Below are positions 51,101 through 59,753 of a DNA stretch of 64,000 nt, piece after piece (position 1 is the first letter of the stretch; the number at the start of each line of letters is the position of its first letter). Source of the DNA: Trebonia sp050013875. Its GTDB lineage: Bacteria; Actinomycetota; Actinomycetes; Streptosporangiales; Streptosporangiaceae. The notes beneath the pieces were generated by a model. The model was not told where the DNA came from and did not search any database. It saw only the letters and a list, made by a program, of their open reading frames with translations. The stretch lies in the NCBI GenBank assembly GCA_050013875.1, contig JBEKEK010000051.1, positions 10,353-74,352 on the forward strand. The letters are read 5' to 3'. The position numbers were made by a program, and so were the translations under genes.

Positions 51101-53489
51101 CGTAGGGCGAGTGCAGCACGACCCGCCAGTCGCCAAGCTCATCGCGGAACCGCTCCACCACCAGCGTCCGGTCATCCGGCACGTGCCCGGTGGCCTGCCG
51201 CTGGTCGGCGAGGTAGCTGACCATGTTCCTGGCGGCGAGTTCGTCAAGCCCGCTGCCGCGCAGCGACTCCACCGCGCGCGGCTCCGTCATCGCGGCGAGC
51301 TCGCGGACCCGGGCGCCGATCGCCTTGCCGAGCTCGGCGGGCCGCCCGGGGGTGTCGCCGTGCCAGAACGGCAGCTTGCCCGGCTGGCCGGGCGCGGGCA
51401 GCACCAGCACCCGGTCCGGCGTGATGTCCTGGATGCGCCAGGAAGAGGCGCCGAGCACGAACACGTCGCCGACCCGCGACTCGTAGACCATCTCCTCATC
51501 GAGCTCGCCGACCCGCTTGGGCTGCCGGGCGCCGGCCCCCCGCACGGTCGCCGTCCCGCCCGCCTCGTCGGCGCCGCCCAGGCCCGATGTGTCGCCGGAG
51601 GCGAGAAACACCCCGAAGTAGCCCCGGTCGGGTATCGTCCCGCCGCTGGTCACGGCCAGCTTCTGCGCCCCCGGCCTGCCGTGGATCACCCCGGCCACCC
51701 GGTCCCACACGATCCGGGGCTTCAGGCCGGCGAACTCCTCGCCCGGGTACCGGCCGGCCAGCATGTCGAGCACGGCCTCGAGCACCGACCTGGTCAGCCC
51801 GCTGAACGGCGCCGACCGGCGGACCACCGCCTCAAGCTCGTCGACCGCCCAGTCGTCGAGCGCGGTCATCGCGACGACCTGCTGTGCGAGCACGTCCAGT
51901 GGGTTGCGCGGGATGCGCAGCTCCTCGATCTCCCGCGCGTGCATCCGCTCGGCGACCACCGAGGCCTGGATGAGGTCGCCCGCGTACTTGGGGAAGATCA
52001 CGCCGCGGGAGACGTCGCCGACATTGTGCCCGGCCCGGCCGACCCGCTGCAGCCCGCTGGCCACCGACGGCGGCGACTCGACCTGGATAACCAGGTCGAC
52101 CGCGCCCATGTCGATGCCAAGCTCCAGGCTCGAGGTGGCGACGACGGCCGGCAGCCGCCCGGCCTTGAGCGCCTCCTCGATCTCGGACCGCTCGGCCCGT
52201 GAGACCGATCCGTGGTGCGCCCGCGCGATCACCAACGTCCCGTCGGGGCCGGCCCCGGTCCCGGCCATCTCCCAGCTCCCGGCCGTGCCGCCAGGGAGGA
52301 ACGAGGTGTTTGCCCTGGGGGGCCGGCCCGCGGTGCCTGCCGCGGGGGGGCCGCCCGCGGTGTTTGCCCCGGGGGGCAGGCCCCCCGCGGTGTTTGCCCC
52401 GGGGGGCAGGCCCCCCGTCGGCCCCCCGTATGGGGGGGCTGCCCGCCCCCCCATGCCCCCCGGGGGGATCCCCGCGAAACCCTCGGGGATCCCTTCCTCT
52501 CCGCCGCCGTTGTCGGCGCCGCCGCCCGCGGCGGCCCAGGCGCGCTCGGTGGCCAGCTCGTTGAGCCGTCCGCAGAGCCGCTCGGCCAGCCGCCGGGAGT
52601 TGGCGAACACGATCGTGGACCGGTGCGCCTCGATCAGGTCGAGCACCCGCTCCTCGACGTGCGGCCAGATCGAGCGCCGCCGGGTCGGGTCGTCCTCGCC
52701 GTCGGCCCCCTGCACGCTGTCAAGCGCGCTGAGGTCCTCCACCGGCACGATGACCTCGAGCTCCATCTGCTTGGAGCTGGCGGGCTGCACCACCGTCACC
52801 GGCCGTGCCCCGCCCAGGAACGTCGCCACCTCGGCGGCCGGCCGCACCGTCGCCGACAGCCCCACCCGCTGCGCCCGGTTCCCCGTCCGCAGCGCGTCGA
52901 GCCGTTCAAGCGACAGCGCCAGGTGCGCGCCCCGCTTGGTGCCCGCCACCGCGTGCACCTCGTCCACGATCACCGTCTCGACCCCCCGCAGCGTCTCCCG
53001 TGCCTGCGAGGTGAGCAGCAGGAAGAGCGACTCCGGGGTGGTGATCAGGATGTCCGGCGGGTGGGTGGCGAGCTTGCGCCGCTCGTCGGCGGCGGTGTCG
53101 CCAGTCCGCACGGCCACCGCGATCTCCGGCTCCGGCAGCCCGAGCCGGCGTGCCGCCTGCCCGATCCCGGTCAGCGGCGACCGCAGGTTCCGCTCGATGT
53201 CCACCGCCAGCGCCTTCAGCGGCGAGACGTAGAGCACCCGGCACCGCCGCTTCTTGTCGGCGGGCGGCGGCGCCGCGGCGAGCCGGTCGATCGCCCACAG
53301 GAACGCGGCCAGCGTCTTGCCCGACCCGGTCGGGGCTATGACCAGGACGTCTTTTTTTTGCCCGCCCGTTCCCTCCCATCCGATCGCCCGCCAGGCCTGC
53401 GCCTGCGCCTGCGTGGGCACGGCGAAGGCGCCCTCGAACCACGCCCTTGTCGTGACCGAGAAACCGTCAAGCGCCTCCGCGCTGCTCAC
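48189..53489 (-). CDS. lhr: Lhr-type ATP-dependent helicase
   Basis: Very large SF2 helicase, about 1766 residues, of the Lhr-Core plus Lhr-CTD type that takes part in DNA repair in mycobacteria. GTG 53489 with AAGAGGAG just upstream is preferred; an open frame extends further 5' without domain content. Walker A is APTGSGKT (about 50), DEVH is in VIVDEVHAVAG (about 175), motif IV in IVFANSRRLAERL, motif V in ATSSLELGIDMG and motif VI in VGRAGH. It exceeds the usual length of about 1500 because of two low-complexity inserts. One lies inside RecA domain 2 (about 315-400, with GGLPPGANTA repeats). The other lies in the C-terminal half (about 1413-1470, with GGAGGYGGADGY repeats). Confidence 0.95.
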   Translation of the reverse strand: MSSAEALDGFSVTTRAWFEGAFAVPTQAQAQAWRAIGWEGTGGQKKDVLVIAPTGSGKTLAAFLWAIDRLAAAPPPADKKRRCRVLYVSPLKALAVDIERNLRSPLTGIGQAARRLGLPEPEIAVAVRTGDTAADERRKLATHPPDILITTPESLFLLLTSQARETLRGVETVIVDEVHAVAGTKRGAHLALSLERLDALRTGNRAQRVGLSATVRPAAEVATFLGGARPVTVVQPASSKQMELEVIVPVEDLSALDSVQGADGEDDPTRRRSIWPHVEERVLDLIEAHRSTIVFANSRRLAERLCGRLNELATERAWAAAGGGADNGGGEEGIPEGFAGIPPGGMGGRAAPPYGGPTGGLPPGANTAGGLPPGANTAGGPPAAGTAGRPPRANTSFLPGGTAGSWEMAGTGAGPDGTLVIARAHHGSVSRAERSEIEEALKAGRLPAVVATSSLELGIDMGAVDLVIQVESPPSVASGLQRVGRAGHNVGDVSRGVIFPKYAGDLIQASVVAERMHAREIEELRIPRNPLDVLAQQVVAMTALDDWAVDELEAVVRRSAPFSGLTRSVLEAVLDMLAGRYPGEEFAGLKPRIVWDRVAGVIHGRPGAQKLAVTSGGTIPDRGYFGVFLASGDTSGLGGADEAGGTATVRGAGARQPKRVGELDEEMVYESRVGDVFVLGASSWRIQDITPDRVLVLPAPGQPGKLPFWHGDTPGRPAELGKAIGARVRELAAMTEPRAVESLRGSGLDELAARNMVSYLADQRQATGHVPDDRTLVVERFRDELGDWRVVLHSPYGDRVHAPWALAITARLRERYGGMDVQALHTDDGIIIRVPDSDEPPPAGVALLDPDEIGDIITAEVGGSALFASRFRECAARALLLPRRQPGRRTPLWQQRQRSAQLLEIAAQFPGFPITLETVRECLQDVFDVPALTEVLRDLAARRIRMVEVETATPSPFGRNLLFRYIGAFMYEGDAPLAERRAQALALDPALLAELLGTEGLRELLDPAVVAETEADLQHLSEGRRCRDAEAVADLLRTSGPLTEAEVAARSVLPAAAADWLNGLAAARRAISVRVAGEQMWAAIEDAGRLRDALGVALPVGIPEAFTEPVIDPLGDLVARWARMHGPFTADEVASRYGLGIAVVGTALRRLAASAGGGGGGRGIAEGEFLTTRHGTQWCDSGVLRMLRRRCLARLRKEAEPVPPVVLGRFLPAWHGIEGFSGPPGGGKAQDRPGGGGGWRRRADAGAVLEAVERLAGAPVPAAALETLVLPGRVPGYSPALLDELTSAGEVVWAGAGTVGTGDGWLVLAPAESAPLLLPEPGELTMTPLHGAVLTALAGGGGLFFRMLGDRVAAVLDGHPVDDGDLVSAVWDLVWAGLLTNDTLAPLRVVTSGGGTVVRRPAAPRRGPALGQGGAGGFGAAGGYGGAGGYVGADGYGGAGGYGGAGGYGGADGYGGAGGYGAAGRGAAVPGVFNPRPAQRRSSGYGGGYGGRARRPSMPSRTGPPTAGGRWSLLPDRITGGNGADGAAATMRAHALALTLLERHGVLTKGAVAAERVPGGFAAVYPVLRAMEETGQCRRGYFVEGLGAAQFALPGAVDRMRALAGELDSDGAAQAPEDSEPDWPGAPARAGTAAKASRPDRSRQAVVLAAGDPAQPYGAALPWPSRPEETATSHRPGRKAGAVVVLLGGELVLYVERGGKTLLSWTDDPALLQPSAQALAAAVRDGALGRMTVEKADGGAVHDSPLAAALSTAGFRATPRGLRLRG
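49105..49245 (-). repeat. 18-bp tandem repeats encoding Gly/Ala/Tyr hexads in lhr
   Basis: About seven copies of an 18-bp unit (GTACCCGCCCGCACCGCC on the plus strand) code for repeats of GGAGGY or GGADGY on the minus strand. The DNA copies are close to identical, which suggests recent expansion by slippage or recombination. Confidence 0.85.
52300..52493 (-). repeat. Tandem 30-bp repeats and a GC-rich palindromic insert in lhr
   Basis: Two near-perfect 30-bp units (about 52354-52383 and 52384-52413, core GCGGTGTTTGCCCCGGGG) follow two more diverged copies. They encode the 10-residue unit GGLPPGANTA. Next comes a palindromic stretch from 52420 to 52493 with GGCCCCCCGTATGGGGGG and CGGGGGGATCCCCGCGAAA. 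Similar elements occur at 59951-60071. All keep the reading frame. Confidence 0.75.
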
Positions 53490-53643
53490 CGGCTCCTCTT
53501 GGCCATGAGACGCCGGCCTCTTTGCTGCCACCCCCCTAGTTTGCCCCCACCCACCGACATTCCTGTCCCGGACCAGGGGCGCCCCCGAGCCCCCCGAGAA
53601 AAGCGCACGGAGAATGTCGGGTCGCTCCGCGATAATTGAAGCC

Positions 53644-56600
53644 ATGGTCGCGGGAATCACGCAGGACGCACCGGCCGGGGACGCGGTCCGGGTCAGGCTG
53701 CTCGGCCAGTTCGCCATCACGGCGGGTGACCGGGCGGCCGGACCGTGGCCGCGTCCGAGCGCCCGGCGGCTCTGCGCGCTGCTCCTGGTCAGCCCTGGCC
53801 ACAAAGTGAGCCGTGACCTGGCCTGCGAGGAGCTGTTCCCGCGCCTGGAGCCGCGCGCGGCTGCCCGCTCGCTGTCCAAGGCGCTGTCCATGGCCCGCAC
53901 CGCGCTCGCAGAGCTCGGCGAGCCGGGGGTCGCGCTGCTCGGCGCCGACCTCACGCACCTCTGGCTGGCACCTGGCGGCGCGGTTGACGCCGATGACCTG
54001 ACGGCCGCGCTGCGCGCCGGACTCGCGATGCCGCCCGGCCAGGCGAGAGACGACGCTCTTGCCGCCACTCTCGCGGACGACACCGACCTGCTCTCCGGCG
54101 AGCCCTACGCCGACTGGGCGGACCGCGCCAGGGACCGGCTTAACGGGCTGCGCCAGGAGGCAAGGCTTTGCCTGGCCAGGGACCGGGCGAAGGGCGCGGG
54201 CCGGTCTGGCCCCGACGCCGTGGCGGCCGCCTGGCAGGGCTGCCTCGACCATGACCCCGCCTGCGAGGAAGCGGCCGGCGCACTCATCCGCGGCGCCCTT
54301 GCTCAGGGGCGGCCGGAGCAGGTCGTCCGCGTATTCGAGCGCTGCCGCGCGGCCCTGGAACAGCTCGGCCTGCGGATCTCCCCGTCTCTGGGACGGATCT
54401 ACGCGTCCGCCATCGCCGCGCACGCTCCCGAGGCCCCGCTGCCGCCAGCGGCCCCGGCCTCCGCGTCGGCGCCGGCCAGATCGCCGCGCGAGGAACGCCG
54501 CCTCGTCACGGTGCTCTTCGCCGAGGTGGCCGCCCCGACTGGCCTGGCGGGCACGCTCGGACTCGAAGCGCTGCGCGACCTCGTCGGTGGCTCGATTGCG
54601 ACAGTGATCGCCGAAGTCGAGGCACTAGGCGGGATCGTCACCTCAGTGTCCGGGCGCGGCCTGCAGGCGATGTTCGGCGCACCCGAGGCACACGAAGATG
54701 ATCCCGAGCGGGCGGTTCGCGCGGCCTATCGGGCACTATCCGCGACGGCAGGGACAGCCGGTCCGGCTAACTCTTGCCCTGCTCTGGTCGGCGCGGCCGG
54801 GAGCTCGGGACTGCGGATCGGCATCGAGTCCGGGCCGGCCCTGGTCGGCCCGATCGGCGGCGGCGCCAGGGTCGAGTACGCCGCGCTCGGCGACGTCGTC
54901 AGCGTCGCAGCGGCACTGCAAGCGGCCGCTCGGCCAGGATCGGTCCTGGTCGGCCCGGAGACCAGAACCGTGACCGCGCACCTGTTCAGCTGGGGCATGC
55001 GCGAGGAGGTGGCACTCACACCGGACGCCGCGCCGCTGATCGCCAGCTACCTGGACGCGCCGCGCGCGGCGGCAGTCGAGCGGCGGCCACGCCTGGGCGG
55101 CAGCGCGCCTCTCGTCGGGCGCCAGCCCGAGCTGCGCGCGCTCGACCGGGCGCTGCGCGGGGCCGTAGCCGGCCGGGGCCATGTCGTCGTGCTGACCGGT
55201 GACGCCGGTCTCGGCAAGACCCGCCTCGTGCAGGAGTCCCGTAAGCGGCTCATCGCCTGGGTAGGCGCGGGCAGCGGCGGGCGCCCGCTATGGCTTGAGG
55301 GCCGCGGCGTCTCTTACGCGTCCGCGACCCCCTACGGCCTGTACCGCCAGCTGATCGCGAACTGGATCGGCGTGGCGCTCGACCAGCCGCCCGCCGTGAT
55401 CCGCGCGGCCCTGACGGACGCGCTGACCCGCCTGCTCGGCAACACGAACCTCCTCGCTCCGCTCTCGCACCTGATGGATTTGCCGCAGCCGCCGCAGCCG
55501 CAGCGAGGGACGCAGGCCGCGGAAACGACCGGCCAGATCGGCCCGGAGGAACTGCAGCGGCAGACGTTCGCCGCCGTGCTGGCACTGGTGGCGCGGCTCG
55601 CCGCCGTGGCGCCAACCGTGCTGGCCCTGGAAGACCTGCACTGGGCCGACCCGACCTCGCTGCGCCTCACCGCGGAGCTCGCTGAGCTCGCGGAGAACCG
55701 GCCACTGCTGCTGATCGCCACGAGCAGGCCAGGACCGCACGCACTGCCGCCCGGCCGCGAGATCCGGCTCCGCCCTCTCGCGGACGACGCGGCCGAGGCG
55801 CTGGCGACGTCGCTGCTCGGCAAGGTCGGCGGCCCGCAAGTGCTCGCCGCCGTGCTCGCGAGCGCCGACGGGAACCCGCTGTTCCTCGAAGAACGCCTGG
55901 CCGAGATGCTCGAAGCCGGGACCCTGGTCAGGGACCAGGGCACCTGGCGGCTGCGCGAGCCGGCCAGCCCGCCCGTGCCCCAGCTGCTTGAAAGGCTCGT
56001 CCGCGCCCGGGTGGACCGGCTCAGCCCGGCCGCCGGCGACGCGATCAGGGCCGCCGCGGTCCTTGGGGCCGAGTTCACCGCGCGGCTGCTCGCGGAGATG
56101 CTCGACACCAGCCCGGCCTCGCTCGTCCCAGTCTTCGATGAGCTGCGCGTAAGCGACCTGGTGCACCCAGAGCCGCACGAGAGCACGGGGCCCGTCTTCC
56201 GGTTCCGGCACGCGCTCATCCAGGAGGCCACCTACCTGGCGCTGCTGCGCGCCGAGCGCCGCGACCTGCACGCCCGCGCCGCCCGCGCCCTTGAGGCCGC
56301 GGCGAGCGGTCGGCTTCCCGAGGTCGCCGCGATCCTCGGCAGGCACTACGCGACAGCGGAGAACGCTGACCGTGCGCTGCACTACCTGGAACTGGCCGGC
56401 GACCACGCCACCGACGCGTTCGCCAACGAGGAGGCGATCGCGTCGTTTCGCGAGGCCCTGGCCGTGACCGGGCAGGTTGGCGACGGCGCGGCTGCCGACG
56501 CGGTCCGGCTGCAGGCCAAGCTGGCCAACGTACTCTGGCGCACCGCTCGCCACGATGAGGCCAGGGACGCCTTCCACGCGGCGCTGAGCTTGACAAGCGC

Positions 56601-57636
56601 GGGCCCGCGCTCACTCGACCCGATGCTGAGGGCGCATCTGCATACCCGCCTCGGTCGGCTGGAGATGATCGAGTCCCGCTTTGCCGAGGCGGCCGCTGCC
56701 TTCGACTCCGCTGAGGCACTGCTCGGTGCCGATTTCGGCCGAGTCGGCACGACCGATGACGCGGCTACCGGCCAATGGCTTGAGCTCATGATCGACGGCT
56801 GGGCCAGCTTGCGGTTGTGGTGTTTCGAACTCGACCTCGCCCTCGCCGCGCTCGAACAGGTCAGACCGGTCCTTGAGGCCCACGGCACGCCGGCCAGGAA
56901 GACGGCCTTCTACCGCTTCTGGGCGCTGCATAAGCTGATGCGGAACCGGTTGCGCGTCGACGAGGAGGACATCGCGAACCTGCGTGCCGCCGTCGTAGTG
57001 GCGGAGCAGCCTGGCGAAGACAGGGACAAGGATCTCGGTTATGCCACTGACTTCCTTGGCTGGGCACTGTGGCTGCGCGGTGACCTGCCCGCGGCCGCTG
57101 CCGAGCTAACCAAGGCCCTGAACTTGGCCGAGCGCATCGGCGAGCCCGTCCTGCGTGACATGGCCCTGTCGTCCCTTACCTCGACCGCCGTGCGCCGGCA
57201 CGACACACAGGAGGTGCGCGCCTTGCTCCCGCGGGCGTTCGCGGCGTCAAGGCAGGTTGACACGAAATCTCACGCTCACATCGTGGCCAACCTGTCCGCC
57301 GCGACCTGGCTAGCCTGGCAGGACGGCCGCTCGGACGAGGTCCTGAGGCTTGCCGCCGAGATCGAGTCTTTTGACCTGACGAACGTCGCCTCAGGCGCGA
57401 TGCACCGGTGGATCTACCTGTTCCCACTGGTCGCCGCCCGCCTAGCCGCCAGGGCGACCGCAGAGGCTGTCGCCGCCGCTCGCCGGATCATCGACCCATC
57501 CCAGCAACTGCTCCCCGACGACCTGACCGCGGCTCTCGCCGATGCCTGCGCGGCCTGGGACCAGGGCGACCAGGCACAGGCAGCCCAGCGCCTAACGGAA
57601 GCGCTGACCCTAGCCCGTACACACGCCTACTTCTAA
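53644..57636 (+). CDS. SARP-cyclase-STAND fusion regulator with a degenerate cyclase domain
   Basis: A 1330-residue regulator. An OmpR-like winged helix (about 8-95, VRLLGQFAITAGDRA) is followed by a BTAD domain (about 100-260) and a class III nucleotide cyclase-like domain (about 285-460). Next are an AAA/STAND ATPase with P-loop GDAGLGKTR (about 518) and LALEDLHWADP (about 660), and a TPR-rich C-terminus. In the cyclase domain the first metal Asp is replaced (VLFAEVAAPTG in place of FADIVGFT), the second is lost (VSGRGLQAMFG in place of GDGxMAxF), and the GD-x-VNxAARL block reads GDVVSVAAALQ. Catalysis is therefore unlikely. ATG 53644 has no ribosome site but lies seven bases after GATAAT (53631-53636), so a leaderless message is possible. 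It is divergent from lhr. Confidence 0.9.
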   Translation: MVAGITQDAPAGDAVRVRLLGQFAITAGDRAAGPWPRPSARRLCALLLVSPGHKVSRDLACEELFPRLEPRAAARSLSKALSMARTALAELGEPGVALLGADLTHLWLAPGGAVDADDLTAALRAGLAMPPGQARDDALAATLADDTDLLSGEPYADWADRARDRLNGLRQEARLCLARDRAKGAGRSGPDAVAAAWQGCLDHDPACEEAAGALIRGALAQGRPEQVVRVFERCRAALEQLGLRISPSLGRIYASAIAAHAPEAPLPPAAPASASAPARSPREERRLVTVLFAEVAAPTGLAGTLGLEALRDLVGGSIATVIAEVEALGGIVTSVSGRGLQAMFGAPEAHEDDPERAVRAAYRALSATAGTAGPANSCPALVGAAGSSGLRIGIESGPALVGPIGGGARVEYAALGDVVSVAAALQAAARPGSVLVGPETRTVTAHLFSWGMREEVALTPDAAPLIASYLDAPRAAAVERRPRLGGSAPLVGRQPELRALDRALRGAVAGRGHVVVLTGDAGLGKTRLVQESRKRLIAWVGAGSGGRPLWLEGRGVSYASATPYGLYRQLIANWIGVALDQPPAVIRAALTDALTRLLGNTNLLAPLSHLMDLPQPPQPQRGTQAAETTGQIGPEELQRQTFAAVLALVARLAAVAPTVLALEDLHWADPTSLRLTAELAELAENRPLLLIATSRPGPHALPPGREIRLRPLADDAAEALATSLLGKVGGPQVLAAVLASADGNPLFLEERLAEMLEAGTLVRDQGTWRLREPASPPVPQLLERLVRARVDRLSPAAGDAIRAAAVLGAEFTARLLAEMLDTSPASLVPVFDELRVSDLVHPEPHESTGPVFRFRHALIQEATYLALLRAERRDLHARAARALEAAASGRLPEVAAILGRHYATAENADRALHYLELAGDHATDAFANEEAIASFREALAVTGQVGDGAAADAVRLQAKLANVLWRTARHDEARDAFHAALSLTSAGPRSLDPMLRAHLHTRLGRLEMIESRFAEAAAAFDSAEALLGADFGRVGTTDDAATGQWLELMIDGWASLRLWCFELDLALAALEQVRPVLEAHGTPARKTAFYRFWALHKLMRNRLRVDEEDIANLRAAVVVAEQPGEDRDKDLGYATDFLGWALWLRGDLPAAAAELTKALNLAERIGEPVLRDMALSSLTSTAVRRHDTQEVRALLPRAFAASRQVDTKSHAHIVANLSAATWLAWQDGRSDEVLRLAAEIESFDLTNVASGAMHRWIYLFPLVAARLAARATAEAVAAARRIIDPSQQLLPDDLTAALADACAAWDQGDQAQAAQRLTEALTLARTHAYF

Positions 57637-57748
57637 CGGGCGATAACCGCCAGCTTGGCAGATCTGACGCGCATTCAGGGGCGCAGGCTCACCGGGCTAA
57701 GCCTGGGCGGGCTGCGGGGGGCTGCTGCGTTTGGGTAGGTTCTCGTCC

Positions 57749-58531
57749 ATGAGGCGGCGGAGTACCGGGGGCAGCGGCGATTCGGTTGGTTCCCATGCCA
57801 TGAGATGGCGGGGTATCGGGGCCATGCTCGTGGCGGGCGCTCTCGCGGGCTGCTCCGCGACCGCCACCGAGGCCGCACCCGGAGCCGGCGCGACAACATC
57901 GGTCACCCCGCGTGCCACGCTGTCCGCCCGTCCCGCCCGCGCCGCAAAGCCGAAGCCGAGGCCGAAGCCGAGGCCGAAGCCCGCCGCGCTCGCCGTCGCC
58001 GCTCCGGACGCGGCCACCCTCCCGCAGACGCGGGCATTCCCGAGCACGACGGACACCTCGTTCAAGAACGTCATCCACGACTTCTGGCTCGCCGTCACCA
58101 CCGGCAACCCGAACTACGCCAAGCCCGCGTTCTTCCCTGAGAAGGCGTATGGACAGGTCAAGGCCATGTCGGACCCGACCTACGACTGGCAGGCCAGGCT
58201 TTGGAGCGAGTTCACCCTTGACGTCGCGGCGATCCACCCGCTGATCGGCAAGCACGCGAAGCTGCTACGGGTCATCGTCCCCACCGAGTACGCGATCTGG
58301 ATTCCGCCCGGTGCCTGCGTCAACAACATCGGGTACTGGCACGTCCCCGGATCGCGAGTCGTGTACGAGCAAGGCGGAGCCACGCGATCGTTCGGCATCA
58401 CTTCTTTTATCTCCTGGCGCGGAGACTGGTACCTCGTCCACCTCGGTGCTTACACCAGGGCCGCCCCGGTGGGCATTGTCGACGACCCGGAGGCGGGGCC
58501 GGGTGTGCCAGGGCCGCCCGGCGGCTGCTAG
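57749..58531 (+). CDS. Putative lipoprotein
   Basis: A 260-residue exported protein that I do not recognise. The signal is MRWRGIGAMLVAGALAGCSA with a lipobox LAGC. The start may be ATG 57749 or the in-frame ATG 57800, which begins exactly at MRWRG. The region around these two ATGs is a 51-bp imperfect duplication. A Pro/Lys/Arg repeat (KPKPRPKPRPKP) follows the signal, then a globular domain with FWLAVTTGNPNYAKPAFFPEKAY, YAIWIPPGACVNNIGYW and SFISWRGDWYLVHLG. The last strands resemble a small beta-barrel. It is probably cell-surface attached. The next gene is convergent. Confidence 0.75.
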   Translation: MRRRSTGGSGDSVGSHAMRWRGIGAMLVAGALAGCSATATEAAPGAGATTSVTPRATLSARPARAAKPKPRPKPRPKPAALAVAAPDAATLPQTRAFPSTTDTSFKNVIHDFWLAVTTGNPNYAKPAFFPEKAYGQVKAMSDPTYDWQARLWSEFTLDVAAIHPLIGKHAKLLRVIVPTEYAIWIPPGACVNNIGYWHVPGSRVVYEQGGATRSFGITSFISWRGDWYLVHLGAYTRAAPVGIVDDPEAGPGVPGPPGGC

Positions 58532-58551
58532 CCCGCGGGCCGGGCGTGAAG

Positions 58552-59472
58552 CTAGCCGGCGCTGGCGGAGGCCCCGCGCACCGACCCCGTGAGCTGCCCG
58601 CTTGTCGCCCGCACCTCGCAGATCACCGTCCGGGTGCCGGCCTGCCAGGCCACCTTGTCCGGGTAGATATAGGTCGATGACAGGCTGATCGCGAGCTGCG
58701 GGTTGAGGTACCCGGTCAGCCGGGTTGAGCAGCCCGTGCTGGCCGCGGTGGTCACCGTGGTGGTCCCCGGCCACGTCGACCCCGGCAGCGGGAACGTGGC
58801 GAAGACCTCCGCGTCGTGCGGGGTGCTGCAGGAGACGATGGTCGCCGCCTGCCCGTTCGGGTCGATGCACTGGCCGGCCTTCAGCGAGAAGACGGCGGAC
58901 TTCTTGTAGTGGATGACCACCGGCTTCTTGAAGCCGTGCGTGAGCGAGCCGACGATCGCGATCGCCCCGCCGACGATGACAAGCGCGGCCACCACGAACA
59001 CGCAGGCGATCAGCACCCCGTGCCCGCGGCGCCGGGGTCTCGGGTGCTCGACCGGCTCGGCCAGTTCCACCGGCTCGGCCATGGTGATCAGCTCGGTCGG
59101 TTCCGCGGGCTCTTCGAGTTCCGCCAGGTTGTCGGTCTCGGTCTCCCCGGCCTGAGCTTCGGCGCCGGCCGCCGCCGCGGTTTCAGCCTGCGCTCCGGTC
59201 TCTGGCAGTTCGGCCGATTCGGCGCGGTTCGCCGGCTCATCACCATCGGTTACCGCGGGCACCTCGGTTGGCTTGTCCGGCACGGATTCCGCCACCGATT
59301 CCGGCGCCGATCGCGGCTCCGATTGCGGCTCCGCTGTCGGTTCGGCGTTGTCTGCCACCGTGACCGCCCCCGCCTCAGCCGGATTATCTACTATTTCAGT
59401 CGGCAAAGTGTGATTAGCTGTGGTCTCGGGACCCGCGTCCGGCTGGGCATCGCCCGTGACCTTTGAGGACAT
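58552..59472 (-). CDS. Septum-formation-like membrane protein with an acidic repeat region
   Basis: A 306-residue protein from ATG 59472 (AGGAGCGG upstream). The first 150 residues are Glu/Ala/Pro-rich and acidic, probably disordered and cytoplasmic. One membrane helix follows (GVLIACVFVVAALVIVGGAI, about 150-175). The C-terminal domain (about 190-306) has GQCIDPNGQAATIVSCSTPHDAEVFATF, which matches the septum-formation domain of PF13845 type, including paired cysteines. Members of this family are poorly characterised, and some are linked to cell division. The gene is convergent with the lipoprotein gene. Confidence 0.82.
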   Translation of the reverse strand: MSSKVTGDAQPDAGPETTANHTLPTEIVDNPAEAGAVTVADNAEPTAEPQSEPRSAPESVAESVPDKPTEVPAVTDGDEPANRAESAELPETGAQAETAAAAGAEAQAGETETDNLAELEEPAEPTELITMAEPVELAEPVEHPRPRRRGHGVLIACVFVVAALVIVGGAIAIVGSLTHGFKKPVVIHYKKSAVFSLKAGQCIDPNGQAATIVSCSTPHDAEVFATFPLPGSTWPGTTTVTTAASTGCSTRLTGYLNPQLAISLSSTYIYPDKVAWQAGTRTVICEVRATSGQLTGSVRGASASAG

Positions 59473-59753
59473 TTGCCGCTCCTGCTCCGCGGTGCCAAAC
59501 TGGCTGCACGCGCCCCTTGGTCTATAAAGTTCCCCACCGGGCACAACGACATACCAGCCTTAAATGTCCTGATTATCTCGTAAAGATCCTGAAAGATTCC
59601 TCTGGGCCGGGTTTTCCGCATCGTTGCTGGTAGGTGACCCATCCGTGATGTAGCCGAAGGTGCCGCCACCGCGGGCGCGCGGGCGCGCCACCCGGCCCGC
59701 CGAGCGGGCTGCCGGGCAAGCGAGCGGCCGGCCGCCGCCGGTAGCCTGAGGTG

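Noticed and set aside
53490..54083. Open frame extending the lhr gene 198 codons upstream.
   Set aside because: It overlaps the opposite-strand SARP-cyclase gene, has no helicase domain content and shows composition typical of antisense high-GC frames.
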